Assembly (NCBI GenBank): GCA_018992685.1
Contig: JACVGT010000038.1
Span: forward strand, 1-55,942
Length of the DNA stretch: 55,942 nucleotides
Source of the DNA: Theionarchaea archaeon
GTDB taxonomy: Archaea > Methanobacteriota_B > Thermococci > Methanofastidiosales > SZ-28-30
Direction: 5' to 3'
Shown here piece after piece: positions 16,350 through 25,274 of the stretch. Below the pieces are notes generated by a model, which did not search any database, was not told where the DNA came from, and worked only from the letters and a program-made list of their open reading frames with translations. How positions within the stretch are numbered: position 1 is the first letter of the stretch; every line of letters starts with the position of its first letter. Both the position numbers and the translations under genes were made by a program.

Positions 16350-16474
16350 AGAGCCTATTCGAGCCACGATCTTCGAGTCTAAATCCTTTGGAATACGAGC
16401 AAGTGATGGAGAAGGACATTCAGCCACAGGTATCCTTTTATACAATGACTCCAAGAAGAATGTGTTGTAAATGA
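16322..16474 (+). CDS. Possible 50-aa ORF overlapping the V4R gene end
   Basis: Frame from the ATG at 16322 (MEKEIRQRVESLFEPRSSS) to a TGA at 16472-16474, ending TPRRMCCK. Codon choice looks coding over its length and it continues 125 bases beyond the V4R stop into otherwise empty DNA. There is only a weak AGGAT before it. No family is recognised. It could be a real coupled gene or a chance frame. Confidence 0.3.
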   Translation: MEKEIRQRVESLFEPRSSSLNPLEYEQVMEKDIQPQVSFYTMTPRRMCCK

Positions 16475-16541
16475 AATGACACTGGAAGACCTACTGTACC
16501 AAAGGAAGTCTGTTCTTCCAATCCTATAGAAGGTGAGTTGA

Positions 16542-17888
16542 ATGTTAGATTTTGCCTTAACGCCAGAACAGCTCGACCTTCAAAAGAAGGCTCGCACCTT
16601 TGCACGGGAAGAGGTTCTTCCTGTTGTGGCGTATTTCGACCATGTGGATGAAATGCCTTACTTTCTTCTGAAAAAAGCATTTGAAGCAGGACTGATGAAT
16701 CTGGGCATTCCCAAGGAGTATGGTGGAGAAGGGCGGGGTCTCATTGACCATGCAGTGGTGGTGGAAGAGATTGCTGCTGCATGCGTTGGGGTGGCTACCT
16801 CCATTTTCGACAACTCACTGGGCACTGAGCCTGTAATTCTTTCAGATAACCAGTACCTGAAGGAGACATATCTTCCTGAGATTGTCAGCAATTTCAGACT
16901 CATCAGTTTCGCCACGTCAGAACCTGTCATGGGGTCTGATGTCGCCGGTATCCACTGCAGAGCAGAACAGGATGGTGATGACTGGATTCTCACAGGTACT
17001 AAGTACTGGATTACCAACGGGGGACACGCTGATTACTTCTCCATATTTGCAACTTCAGACCCTGGGAGCCGCCACGCAGGGATCTGTGCCTTCCTGGTGG
17101 AGAGAGACTGGGAAGGTGTTGAAACGGGAAACCCCATTCCTAAACTGGGACTCAAGACGTCGAACACAGCCCGTGTGGAACTTGATCATGTACGCATTCC
17201 CAAAGAGAACGTTATAGCGGAGCCAGGAGCAGGGTTTATCCTGGCAATGCAAACCTTTTCACGAACTCGTCCAATTATTGGAGCTTTTGCCACCGGAGCT
17301 GCACGTTCTGCTCTGGAATTTGCCCTGGATTACGCCAAGAAACGTCGGGCATTTGGTGATGAAATTGGAAATTTTCAGGCAATTCAAATAAAGATAGCTG
17401 AAATGTATCAGAAAGTGGAGACAGCCCGCTTGCTGACCTGGAAAGCAGCCTGGGAAGCAGATCAGGGAAGAGATCCTACCATTGCCGCCTCCATATCCAA
17501 ATTTTATGGATCAGAGGCAGCTTTTGAAGTGGTGGATGACGCCATTCAAATTCTGGGAGGATATGGATATACAACGTTTTACCCCCTGGAAAAGATCTAT
17601 CGGGACATCCGCGTGCTGAAAATCTACGAAGGAACCAGTGAAATACAGAGAATACTGCTATCACGGCTAATAAAGAATCAATACAGACCTGTCATGCCTG
17701 CTCTGGAGGATCTTCCCAGACTCTGGGGTGACAAGGTGGAAAAGGATGTCACGGAGGGATTACGGGGGAAAAAGGCGTTCCGCTGCAGAATCTGTGGATA
17801 TATTCACTATGGCCCAGAACCTCCCGAGAAGTGTCCCTATTGTGGATTCCCAAAAAGTGCATTCAATCAGGTCTGGCCGGCCAAGTGA
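16542..17888 (+). CDS. Acyl-CoA dehydrogenase with C-terminal rubredoxin-like domain
   Basis: 448-residue FAD enzyme that oxidises acyl-CoA to enoyl-CoA. The acyl-CoA dehydrogenase fold covers residues 1-385: FATSEPVMGSDVAG and WITNGGHADYF (substrate and flavin binding), ARSALEFALDYAKKRRAFG, QILGGYGYT, and YEGTSEIQ with the likely catalytic base Glu363. The unusual part is the tail: residues 411-448 form a rubredoxin-like zinc/iron knuckle with Cys415, 418, 431 and 434 (CRICGYIHYG; CPYCGFP). This suggests direct electron transfer to or from an iron centre, rather than or in addition to ETF. The binding site is AAGGTGAG about eight bases before the ATG. No ETF genes are nearby. Confidence 0.92.
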   Translation: MLDFALTPEQLDLQKKARTFAREEVLPVVAYFDHVDEMPYFLLKKAFEAGLMNLGIPKEYGGEGRGLIDHAVVVEEIAAACVGVATSIFDNSLGTEPVILSDNQYLKETYLPEIVSNFRLISFATSEPVMGSDVAGIHCRAEQDGDDWILTGTKYWITNGGHADYFSIFATSDPGSRHAGICAFLVERDWEGVETGNPIPKLGLKTSNTARVELDHVRIPKENVIAEPGAGFILAMQTFSRTRPIIGAFATGAARSALEFALDYAKKRRAFGDEIGNFQAIQIKIAEMYQKVETARLLTWKAAWEADQGRDPTIAASISKFYGSEAAFEVVDDAIQILGGYGYTTFYPLEKIYRDIRVLKIYEGTSEIQRILLSRLIKNQYRPVMPALEDLPRLWGDKVEKDVTEGLRGKKAFRCRICGYIHYGPEPPEKCPYCGFPKSAFNQVWPAK

Positions 17889-17939
17889 GCTCCCACATTT
17901 CATTCAATAGCAGAAGAAAATCCATCTATATCCTTACTT

Positions 17940-19121
17940 CTACCGGAATTTTCTCTGCAACGCTCTTGAAGCTCTCTTCCATGGTTTGCTCTTGGTGATG
18001 ACTGCGCCATACTTTATGAAGAGAAGCATGATGACTGCAGCCGCAACGCCGAATCCTGCCAGCGCACTATAGTGTTCTGACGTCACCTGTTCAGGGATCT
18101 TGAATGCATTCCAGAATATCCAGCCCGCCACAGCAAGCACAACGGCTCCTCCAATCCCCCAGCTTACCTTCCGATAGGTCTCGCTCCACCGTAATTTGGA
18201 GGCATACTGAGCAGACCCACCACTTATGATGGCAACTGCGACCAAGGGAATCAGTACACCAATACCGTAGATGACAGCCAGAGCCATCCCTTCAGCAAGG
18301 TCTCCTTTAAGGATGATGCTCTCAACAACCAAGCCAAGCGCAGGAATTGCACAGGGGAGCTTGACAGGTGCAAAAAGAATTCCAAAGATGAATGCTCCAA
18401 AATAGCCCTTTTTTCCTACAGTACCCTCGAGGATCCGTTCGAAAAATCTCTTTGTAGATATGGGAAGCTTCACAAACTCAAATGCATAGTTGAATTGGTT
18501 TATCCCCAGAATGAGAACAATATAGGCTAGTACCAGCGAAACGTAAAAACGCACAGTGGATGCAGTCCCCCCTGTGAGGGAGTAAGATCCTACGCCCAGC
18601 AGGACTGCCATCACCATGAAGACCGTTATTAGTCCCAATCCAAAAGATAATGCAGTAAAGAGGATGTTTGCGAATCTGCTCTGTCTGCTGGTCACCATGG
18701 CAAACATGAAGGCTGCCACTGCCAGAACGCACGCTGTAGTACCAGACAGGATTCCAAAGAGCAGCGTCAGGAACCGGATGGAATCATCTGATTCTTGTTC
18801 CGGGCCTTCCCCCTCAATGGCTGCTATCAGACTCTCCTTGGTGATTTCTTCAGATTCGAGCTTGATTTCATTGACTGCCACAGCAGGAGTCAGTGTAAAC
18901 CCAAAGCTCTTGAACTCATTCCATCCCTCTCTGGTGGTGACATCGATCCTTCTGATTGTTAAATCGTCGCCGTATTCGGCCTCCAACTCGTCCAGCCATT
19001 CGTCAACCTGTGCACAGAAATCACAGCCAGGAGTATGAAAGAAGACTATCTCGATTTTCTCTGCCGCTACAGGGACCAGCAACAGCCCGGTGAGAATGAT
19101 GAATATGACCAGCTTCTTCAT
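17940..19121 (-). CDS. Secreted thioredoxin domain fused to CcdA/DsbD-like membrane domain
   Basis: About 393 residues. The signal peptide MKKLVIFIILTGLLLVPVAA is followed by a thioredoxin-fold domain with Cys33-x-x-Cys36 (HTPGCDFC) and a cis-Pro region (FTLTPAVAV). Then come eight or so membrane helices of the CcdA type. The two membrane cysteines expected for CcdA are present: Cys131 in GTTACVLAV and Cys257 in KLPCAIPALG. It should carry reducing power across the membrane to its own outer thioredoxin domain. I start at the ATG 19121, since the longer frame (19169) runs through a TATA-like CTTTTTAA. It follows a paralogue on the same strand by 51 bases. Confidence 0.88.
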   Translation of the reverse strand: MKKLVIFIILTGLLLVPVAAEKIEIVFFHTPGCDFCAQVDEWLDELEAEYGDDLTIRRIDVTTREGWNEFKSFGFTLTPAVAVNEIKLESEEITKESLIAAIEGEGPEQESDDSIRFLTLLFGILSGTTACVLAVAAFMFAMVTSRQSRFANILFTALSFGLGLITVFMVMAVLLGVGSYSLTGGTASTVRFYVSLVLAYIVLILGINQFNYAFEFVKLPISTKRFFERILEGTVGKKGYFGAFIFGILFAPVKLPCAIPALGLVVESIILKGDLAEGMALAVIYGIGVLIPLVAVAIISGGSAQYASKLRWSETYRKVSWGIGGAVVLAVAGWIFWNAFKIPEQVTSEHYSALAGFGVAAAVIMLLFIKYGAVITKSKPWKRASRALQRKFR

Positions 19122-19172
19122 GAGGGGTGATTTGGGAGACTCCTTAAAAAGGTTTACGCATTGGTGCATCCG

Positions 19173-20204
19173 TTACACAATGAGTCTTCTTTTAAATCCA
19201 ATGAGAATACCCCCTGCTGCCAATGCTAAGAACACTGTGGCAAATGCCACCACAATGTCAAGAGATTCGACAATCTCCCAGAATAGGAGCACGGAAGCAC
19301 TCATTACCCCAATTCCTGCACCAGCAAAGTACAACTGGCTCAAAGGCTGGCCATTCAAGAATCTGAACAGATTGATCTGAGCCATGGCCAGAAGGAGTAT
19401 GACAATGTACGATATGGTGATTCCTGACAAGAATAATATGAACAGTGCAGTGTCATAGACGAACCTCCCCTTTAGAGCTGTCAAATAGATAATACCCATA
19501 AAGAGAGGAGCAGAATCCGGAAATTTGGCAAATCCATGGATAAATCCGAGTTTCAATGTGGAAAGAGAATTGAAACTGATAAAATGCGTCCTGGTGTACA
19601 GGTCGATCTTGGTGTAAGAATTGAAGGTGTGCAGTCCTGAATTCAGCAAGTTTATGGCACTGGCAAATCCTAGAAGCGCGGCAGCCAGCCGCAAGTAGGG
19701 CCCGCTATCCAGAATCAGAAAGAGCGGGGTAATTACGGCGAAGATCCCTGCGTAGAACACCAGTGAGCGCAGCATGACATCCAGCTCGTCTCGCGTTGTC
19801 CGGGCTACCTCGCTGATAACGTCAGAGTGCAGGCCCATTAGTGTGGGAGATAGCCCCGATACCATCCCCAGCACGACTGCAAGAACCCAGTAGAACCAGG
19901 GAACACTCCCGTGAAGGGCTTCCATGATATCTGAAAGTTCAATTTCACCTGTCAGTTTCTGTCCTCCTATAACAAGGGCTGGAGTGTAGGTAAATCCATA
20001 CTCTTTGAACTTCTCAAATCCTTCCACTGTTGCTACACTGTACCTAGTGACACGGATAGTTCCTTCATCAGAAAGATGGTCAAGGATGAGAGAAACCTTT
20101 GCACATTGAGGACACCCTTCCTCGTAGAAATAGATAACCTCAGGTTGAGCAGATGCCAGCGGTACAAGGCTTAGAATGATGAATAGCAGGAGCAGTTTCT
20201 TCAT
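19173..20204 (-). CDS. Thioredoxin-CcdA-like fusion lacking the membrane cysteines
   Basis: About 343 residues with the same layout as its neighbour: signal peptide (MKKLLLLFIILSLVPLASA), thioredoxin fold with Cys31-Pro-Gln-Cys34 (EEGCPQC) and FTYTPALVI, then about eight membrane helices. The CcdA cysteines are gone. The first position reads GLSPTLMGL, with Thr121 where CcdA has Cys. The second reads KFPDSAPLFMG, with Asp230/Ser231 where the neighbour has KLPCAIPALG. No other cysteine occurs in the membrane part. It therefore cannot relay electrons through a membrane disulfide and may have become a transporter, a partner of the active copy, or a membrane anchor. The start was chosen for the signal peptide and a GGTGAT before the ATG at 20204. 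Confidence 0.85.
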   Translation of the reverse strand: MKKLLLLFIILSLVPLASAQPEVIYFYEEGCPQCAKVSLILDHLSDEGTIRVTRYSVATVEGFEKFKEYGFTYTPALVIGGQKLTGEIELSDIMEALHGSVPWFYWVLAVVLGMVSGLSPTLMGLHSDVISEVARTTRDELDVMLRSLVFYAGIFAVITPLFLILDSGPYLRLAAALLGFASAINLLNSGLHTFNSYTKIDLYTRTHFISFNSLSTLKLGFIHGFAKFPDSAPLFMGIIYLTALKGRFVYDTALFILFLSGITISYIVILLLAMAQINLFRFLNGQPLSQLYFAGAGIGVMSASVLLFWEIVESLDIVVAFATVFLALAAGGILIGFKRRLIV

Positions 20205-20562
20205 ATCACCGGATACTTGAGTTGGCATATAAAAGTTGTCATTGTTCCCTACAGTCTTCACGTGTGCGAGACCCGGGACTATACCGTGTCGAACTCGCGT
20301 TGAATACAGGAAAAATAAAAATCGAGGGCCCCGAAATCCAAGGAGCCCATTCTCGGATTCGGCCCCTGGAGGAAAAGGAGAGGATACTGTGTGTCTTCAC
20401 ACTCGGGGCATAATCGCGAGCACTTTTTATTACCATCGTCTCCTATATAAAGCTTTCGGTATGGTCGTAAATCTTACAATTGTCCTACAGATTGAAAGGG
20501 ATTTTCTTGCAGTTTTTTCGCGAATCTCACGATCTGGTAATTCTTGGCCACTCATGAGCTGC
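20205..20562. other. Gap with ambiguous coding potential
   Basis: Holds the promoter of the thioredoxin-CcdA operon (TATA-like TTTATAT at about 20226-20234, read on the minus strand). A plus-strand frame from a TTG at 20222 to a stop at 20413 reads plausibly (YRVELALNTGKIKIEGPEIQ, then EKERILCVFTLGA) but lacks start signals. A TATA-like CCTATATAAAG at about 20442-20452 has no good ORF behind it. No gene is claimed. Confidence 0.35.
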
Positions 20563-22542
20563 TCATAAGATCTTCGACCCTGGTTCTGCCGGCTTGTCGG
20601 GGGACAGCAGTGATACCCCACTGGAATCCTGGGCAGCAAGAATCATTCCATTGGATGTGACACCCCTCAGGGTAATTGGCTCAAGGTTGGCAAGAAGCAC
20701 GACCTTCTTTCCCACCAATTCTGAAGGGTCATACCATTGCTTGATTCCTGCCACCACGGTAACAGGCTGTCCAATATTGACAGTCAGCACTACCAGTTTA
20801 TCCGCATTGGGGTGATTTTCTGCTTTGACGATTTCACCCACTCGCAGGTCAAGTTTCTCGAAATGTTCGTAGGGTATGGGTTCTTTCAGTTCCACGTTAT
20901 TCCCTCCATATTTAGCTTTCATTTTCAGAACGAATTCGTCATCTATGGGACTGAACAGCAGTTCAGGAGCGTGAATCGTTGTATCGGAGACAGGAAGGGT
21001 TTCAGCCATGTCCCAGGTACGTGGCTCGAGAAGGTTCAACTGATCCCAGATCTTCTGTGATGTCTCAGGTATGTACGGTTCCAGTAAGATAGCCAGTTTG
21101 GCCACCACATTTGCACAAACGTAAACCGTTTTCTCCCTGGTGTCCTTCCGTTTCCAGGGTTCATGTTCCTGGAAGTACTGGTTTCCCATTCGACAGATTC
21201 CCATGATGGTCTTGAGTGCCGTCTTTAATTCGCATGCTTCCAGAGCCTGTTCTGCTGCTATCACCTGCTGCAGAATGTTCTCGAAAAAGGCTGTGTCATC
21301 TTCATCCAGTTCGTGTTCTGCAATGTGCCCACCCAGGTATCTATGCGCGAAACTCAGGGTACGATACACAAAATTGCCCAGGTTTCCAACCAGTTCAGTA
21401 TTGGTCTTCTCCTGCAGGTCTTCCCAGTAGAAGTCTGAATCCTGTTTTTCCGGCCTGTTAATATACAGGTAGTACCTCCACACATCCGGGGACAGGCCAG
21501 AGGACATAACATCATCGCAGAAGACGCCTATTCCCCTGGACTTGGAGAAAGCTCCTCCTTCATAGGTGATGTATTCGTTCACCGAAATCTGGTGCAGTAG
21601 GGTGTATCCTTCTTTTGTTCCCATCAGGGCAGCAGGGAAAATCACGGTGTGAAAAGGGATATTATCCTTGCCCATGAACTGGTACAAAAGTACATTGTCG
21701 GGATCTTTCCACCACGTTTTCCAGTCCGTGTGCGTTATGTCACAGTACTCCTGGGTGATGGAAATATACCCAATGCATGCGTCAAACCACACGTAGAATA
21801 CCTTGTGCTCCCATTCAGGTAGAGGAACATGGACTCCCCATTCCAGATCTCGAGTAATACACCGGGGTTCCAACCCCTCTTTGATCCAGGCAATGGAGAA
21901 ATTCACTGCATTGGTGGACCAGATAGACTTTCTCTCTTCGATGAAGTCCAGGAGGCGGTCTTCAAACTGGGGGAGATCCAGAAACAGGTGCTGGGTCTTC
22001 TTGATAACAGGTGTTTCTCCGCATATGGCGCATCGTGCATTGATCAGATCCTTGGAGTCGTACACTTTTCCACAGTTTTCACACTGGTCACCCCGTGCGT
22101 TTTCGTACCCACAGTGGGGGCATTCCCCCTCAATGTACCTGTCCGCCAGAAACCGCTCACAGGACGGGCAAAACGTCTGTTCCAGCTCTCTTTCGAAAAT
22201 GTACCCGTTCTCATACAGGGCCAGGAAAATGTGCCTGGTGATCTCGTGCTGGTAGGGTCTGGACGTTCTTCCAAAATGATCAAAGGAAATATTCAACCAT
22301 TCGTAGCTTTCTCTGTGGATTTCATAGTACTTGTCACAGACCTCCTGAGGTGTCATGCCCTCCCGCATAGCCACGGTCTCCGTGGCAGTACCGTGCTCAT
22401 CTGTTCCACAAATATATAGTGTCTCTTCTCCTTTTAGCTTCTTGAACCGGGCAAAAACATCCGCTGACAGCACTGGAATCAGGTTTCCCAGGTGCGGGAT
22501 GTTATTGACGTAGGGTAGGGCTGAAGTTACTAACACTCTCAA
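20563..22542 (-). CDS. metG: Methionyl-tRNA synthetase
   Basis: Class I synthetase charging tRNA-Met, about 659 residues from a TTG start at 22542. That start is decided by GAGGTGATC just upstream (22547-22555) and a TATA-like element at 22574-22582, both inside the longer frame that opens at 22599. The protein then begins RVLVTSALPYVNNIPHLGN, with HLGN as the HIGH motif. Four CxxC-type zinc knuckles follow (CPSCERFL, CPHCGYE, CENCGKVY, CAICGE), and the KMSKS loop is AFSKSRG. The C-terminal 110 residues are a Trbp111/EMAP-like tRNA-binding domain (KLDLRVGEIVKAENHPNADK), so this is the full-length fused form. Confidence 0.96.
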   Translation of the reverse strand: MRVLVTSALPYVNNIPHLGNLIPVLSADVFARFKKLKGEETLYICGTDEHGTATETVAMREGMTPQEVCDKYYEIHRESYEWLNISFDHFGRTSRPYQHEITRHIFLALYENGYIFERELEQTFCPSCERFLADRYIEGECPHCGYENARGDQCENCGKVYDSKDLINARCAICGETPVIKKTQHLFLDLPQFEDRLLDFIEERKSIWSTNAVNFSIAWIKEGLEPRCITRDLEWGVHVPLPEWEHKVFYVWFDACIGYISITQEYCDITHTDWKTWWKDPDNVLLYQFMGKDNIPFHTVIFPAALMGTKEGYTLLHQISVNEYITYEGGAFSKSRGIGVFCDDVMSSGLSPDVWRYYLYINRPEKQDSDFYWEDLQEKTNTELVGNLGNFVYRTLSFAHRYLGGHIAEHELDEDDTAFFENILQQVIAAEQALEACELKTALKTIMGICRMGNQYFQEHEPWKRKDTREKTVYVCANVVAKLAILLEPYIPETSQKIWDQLNLLEPRTWDMAETLPVSDTTIHAPELLFSPIDDEFVLKMKAKYGGNNVELKEPIPYEHFEKLDLRVGEIVKAENHPNADKLVVLTVNIGQPVTVVAGIKQWYDPSELVGKKVVLLANLEPITLRGVTSNGMILAAQDSSGVSLLSPDKPAEPGSKIL

Positions 22543-22689
22543 AAGATCACCTCTGATTTGACTTACGAGAATACTATAAAAAGGTTGCGCAGTTGGCATT
22601 TGACGAATTGAATTGCTCTAGGCGAGTGGCTCGATCTGGCATGGGTTCTGTCACCACTAAACCATTAGCAACCGTTAGGAAGCAGGCAG

Positions 22690-23277
22690 TTACACAAAGT
22701 GCTTTCCTATGATATAAACCTCTGCAGACGACTTGCGGGAGGCTTCAGGTGAGGAAACTTTGGTGTAGGAAAAGTGGGCTTTGACTTTTGCGAAGAAGTC
22801 CTGGGTGCCTTCCCCTTGGAACACTTTCACCAGGAAATTCCCTCGACTACGCAGGAGTTCAACTGCCAGACCAAGGGCTTTTTCAGAAAGTTCAACAGAT
22901 CTGAAGTGATCTACATCCCATATACCAGAGATGTTAGGAGATATATCAGAAATAACCACATCAAAAACTTCTTTTCTCTCTTTAATTGTTGTCAGTATGT
23001 CATTCCTGGTAATATCAGCCTGGAGAGCCTCCACATTGCTTTCTTCAAAAGGGGGAATATTCTGCAGATCAACGCCAAGCACGTACCCTGATTCTCCCAC
23101 GATTTCCCGTGCCACCTGCATCCATCCTCCAGGAGCACATCCCACATCCAGGACAGTATCCCCCTTTCGTATGAGCCCAAATTTCTTGTTCAACTGCATT
23201 AACTTATAGGCTGCCCGAGATCTGTAGCCTTCTTTCTTAGCCCTTCTCCAGTAGCCATCCTTCCTTCTATAAGCCAT
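22690..23277 (-). CDS. rlmE: 23S rRNA 2'-O-methyltransferase (FtsJ/RrmJ family)
   Basis: About 195 residues; SAM-dependent 2'-O-methylation of rRNA, or tRNA in some archaeal homologues. SAM binding is VLDVGCAPGGWMQVA. The K-D-K-E catalytic set is visible: Lys in SRAAYKL, Asp in VVISDISPN, Lys in FLVKVFQG and Glu in SSAEVYI. I use the ATG at 23277 (MAYRRKDGYWRRAK). CTTAAATAG (23297-23305, minus strand) is 24 bases upstream, so it is leaderless; the longer frame from 23328 runs through that promoter. It is divergent from the K+ channel gene. Confidence 0.94.
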   Translation of the reverse strand: MAYRRKDGYWRRAKKEGYRSRAAYKLMQLNKKFGLIRKGDTVLDVGCAPGGWMQVAREIVGESGYVLGVDLQNIPPFEESNVEALQADITRNDILTTIKERKEVFDVVISDISPNISGIWDVDHFRSVELSEKALGLAVELLRSRGNFLVKVFQGEGTQDFFAKVKAHFSYTKVSSPEASRKSSAEVYIIGKHFV

Positions 23278-23422
23278 GCAAATTCTAGGGGCTGTCCTAT
23301 TTAAGCATAGGGTCAACAGCCTGAGCATTGACTGGATTCTTCTGGTGTGCCCCGGGCTGCCCGTTGTAACGCCGGTAGTGAACTACCAAAAACCTTATAA
23401 TCCTGGAGAAGACATCCCCCCC
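23278..23422. promoter_or_regulatory. Divergent promoters of rlmE and the K+ channel
   Basis: Minus-strand TATA-like CTTAAATAG at 23297-23305, 24 bases from the rlmE ATG; plus-strand TTATAA at 23395-23400, 26 bases from the channel ATG. Both fit leaderless archaeal transcripts and decide both start codons. Confidence 0.6.
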
Positions 23423-24217
23423 ATGAACAGAGAGAAATTGGCCCTTTACTGGGACATGATAATGATAACTCTCGCCCTTCTCACGGTCTTTCTCCTCTTC
23501 TACGAGATGACTATCTCTCCCGAAGACGTAGCTCGCGAAGGATTGGAGGAAATCAGAGCCAAAGTTAATCTCATTCACCGATTGGACTTCTGGATATGTA
23601 TGGTGTTCATCGTGGAGTTCTCTGTAAGACTGTGGAAGGAAAAAGACCGAAAAATATTCTTTAAGATGCACTGGCTTGAAATACCTGGGATGATTCCCTT
23701 CACCATCTTCAATATATCACGGACTTTCAGGATCTTGCGATTGTTCCGATTGGTACGGGTATACTCGCTGCTGAAACGATTTTCGAGGCTGTACAAGAAG
23801 CGATTTGTGAAAAATGAGCTCCAGTACGCATTCCTGATTCTCATGACCATTCTCCTGTTATCTGCCTTTGGTGTCTATCTTTTCGAAGGCAGAACGAACC
23901 CAGAGATTGAAAGTGCTGGTGATGCACTCTGGTGGAGTGTGGTGACAGTGACCACTGTTGGGTACGGTGACAAGGTTCCCGTCACTCCGCTTGGAAAGGC
24001 TATTGGGGTCATCTTGATGTTTACCGGCATCGGACTGATTGGTGTCCTTTCAGGGACTATTGCGTCATACTTGATGAAAGGGTTTAGACCAGAAAAGGGA
24101 GAAGATGTGGAGGGTGCGTTGCGTGTTCTGAAGCTCAGGAGAGCGAGAGGAGAAGTGACAGAGGAGCAGTACCAGGAAATCAGAAAGGATCTGGAAGAGA
24201 TGTTAAGGACAAAATAA
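23423..24217 (+). CDS. Voltage-gated-type potassium channel with SHOCT-like tail
   Basis: 264-residue six-helix channel subunit. S1 is LALYWDMIMITLALLTVFLL, S2-S3 follow, and the S4-like helix carries regularly spaced arginines (SRTFRILRLFRLVRVYSLLKR). The pore has the TVGYGD selectivity filter at 178-183. After S6 (GVILMFTGIGLIGVLSGTIA) the cytoplasmic tail ends with LRVLKLRRARGEVTEEQYQE, which fits a short SHOCT domain, a small oligomerisation module. It is KvAP-like in layout. I start at the ATG 23423 because of the TATA box 26 bases upstream; the longer frame from 23276 runs through the promoter. Confidence 0.93.
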   Translation: MNREKLALYWDMIMITLALLTVFLLFYEMTISPEDVAREGLEEIRAKVNLIHRLDFWICMVFIVEFSVRLWKEKDRKIFFKMHWLEIPGMIPFTIFNISRTFRILRLFRLVRVYSLLKRFSRLYKKRFVKNELQYAFLILMTILLLSAFGVYLFEGRTNPEIESAGDALWWSVVTVTTVGYGDKVPVTPLGKAIGVILMFTGIGLIGVLSGTIASYLMKGFRPEKGEDVEGALRVLKLRRARGEVTEEQYQEIRKDLEEMLRTK

Positions 24218-24435
24218 GGCACTCAGGCTCCCTCTCGCCTGATTGCCGTCTGTATTTTTTCCTGCAATGTACTCCAGTGGTTCCCTATCCAGAACCTTGG
24301 TAAGAATGCTGCTGTTTCTTGTGGCAGGCTGTCCATATTGTATTTCCGTGATGGGTTTCTGGGAATCGTGCAGTACCGAAAAGTATAAGTATGAGTTTAC
24401 TCACTTTCAAGAAATTACACACTTTACAGAGAAGG

Positions 24436-25056
24436 ATGAGAATGAGAGTGGAAAGGACCTTTCAACATGGGATACCATATACTTTCTCGTTTGATGAGGA
24501 AAAGGTAGTAAATTCTGAGAATGGACACAGGAGGCAGTTCTTAGGCTATGCCAGAAGTCTTCTCAATGGACATTTGCCTGACGGGTTTTCTACTCCACCC
24601 CGTGCTTCGGGAATGCGGTTCCCCATGGTGAAGTCCTACGACATCGACCATCCCCTGAAGGAGTTCGCCAGACACTGTCATAGAATCTCTCTCGAGGGGA
24701 GCAGACATCAGAGAATGCAGACGTTTCTCATGGTATCAGACAGAGCCACTGTAGCCGTGGAGGTACCCGTGTGGATGACACCCAGAGAGTCACAGGTGTT
24801 CGATTCTAACCTCACGGGTCACATTGATCTGATCAGATTGACTGATAAGGTTGAAGTGTGGGATTACAAACCCTATGCATCTCAAGAGATTTTTGCCTGC
24901 TGTCAGGTCTACTGGTACACCCGGATGCTCTCTGCTCGTCTCAGAATCAGCCTCGATGCCTTCAGATGTGGGTTTTTTGATGCAGACAATGTTTATGTCA
25001 TTGAACCCGATTACATTCCCTTTCAAAAAACACTGACAGATTACATCAAATCATGA
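24436..25056 (+). CDS. Cas4/RecB-like PD-(D/E)XK nuclease, stand-alone
   Basis: About 206 residues. The core motif is GHIDLIR, then VEVWDYKPYA: Asp in the beta-hairpin and Asp-x-Lys in the next strand, as in Cas4 and RecB-like nucleases. A helix with QVYWYTRML (QhxxY-type motif) follows. An upstream AVEVPVW may supply another acid. The iron-sulfur cysteines of Cas4 are not evident, so a RecB-like single-domain nuclease is the safer call. The ATG at 24391 lies on top of a TATA-like AAAAGTATAAG (24377-24387), so I use 24436, preceded by AGAGAAGG. No cas gene is adjacent. Confidence 0.72.
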   Translation: MRMRVERTFQHGIPYTFSFDEEKVVNSENGHRRQFLGYARSLLNGHLPDGFSTPPRASGMRFPMVKSYDIDHPLKEFARHCHRISLEGSRHQRMQTFLMVSDRATVAVEVPVWMTPRESQVFDSNLTGHIDLIRLTDKVEVWDYKPYASQEIFACCQVYWYTRMLSARLRISLDAFRCGFFDADNVYVIEPDYIPFQKTLTDYIKS

Positions 25057-25274
25057 ACCAGATGGGCTTTCGGAGACGGATATAGGCATCTTCCTTGCTT
25101 TGATTTGACTGAGTCCAATATTCTGAGCGTGCCTCTGTACTCTTCAGGAAGAACGATCAGAAGAGATTCAAGAAGAGAGAATCAAAGATCAAGGGCCAAA
25201 AATCAAAGAGACAGTGTCCACAAGAAAAGTGTACGGTCAACCCAGGCACAAAATGCCTCAATACTTCTCCTCAC

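Noticed and set aside
24223..24336. Minus-strand 37-codon frame (starts MDSLPQETAAFLPRFW) between the K+ channel and the nuclease gene
   Set aside because: Reasonable composition but no ribosome binding site and a TATA-like element too far away (about 45 bases); not strong enough.
25041..25181. Minus-strand startless frame reading LPEEYRGTLRILDSVKSKQG
   Set aside because: Looks coding but has no start codon and overlaps the nuclease gene; perhaps a relic, too weak to list.
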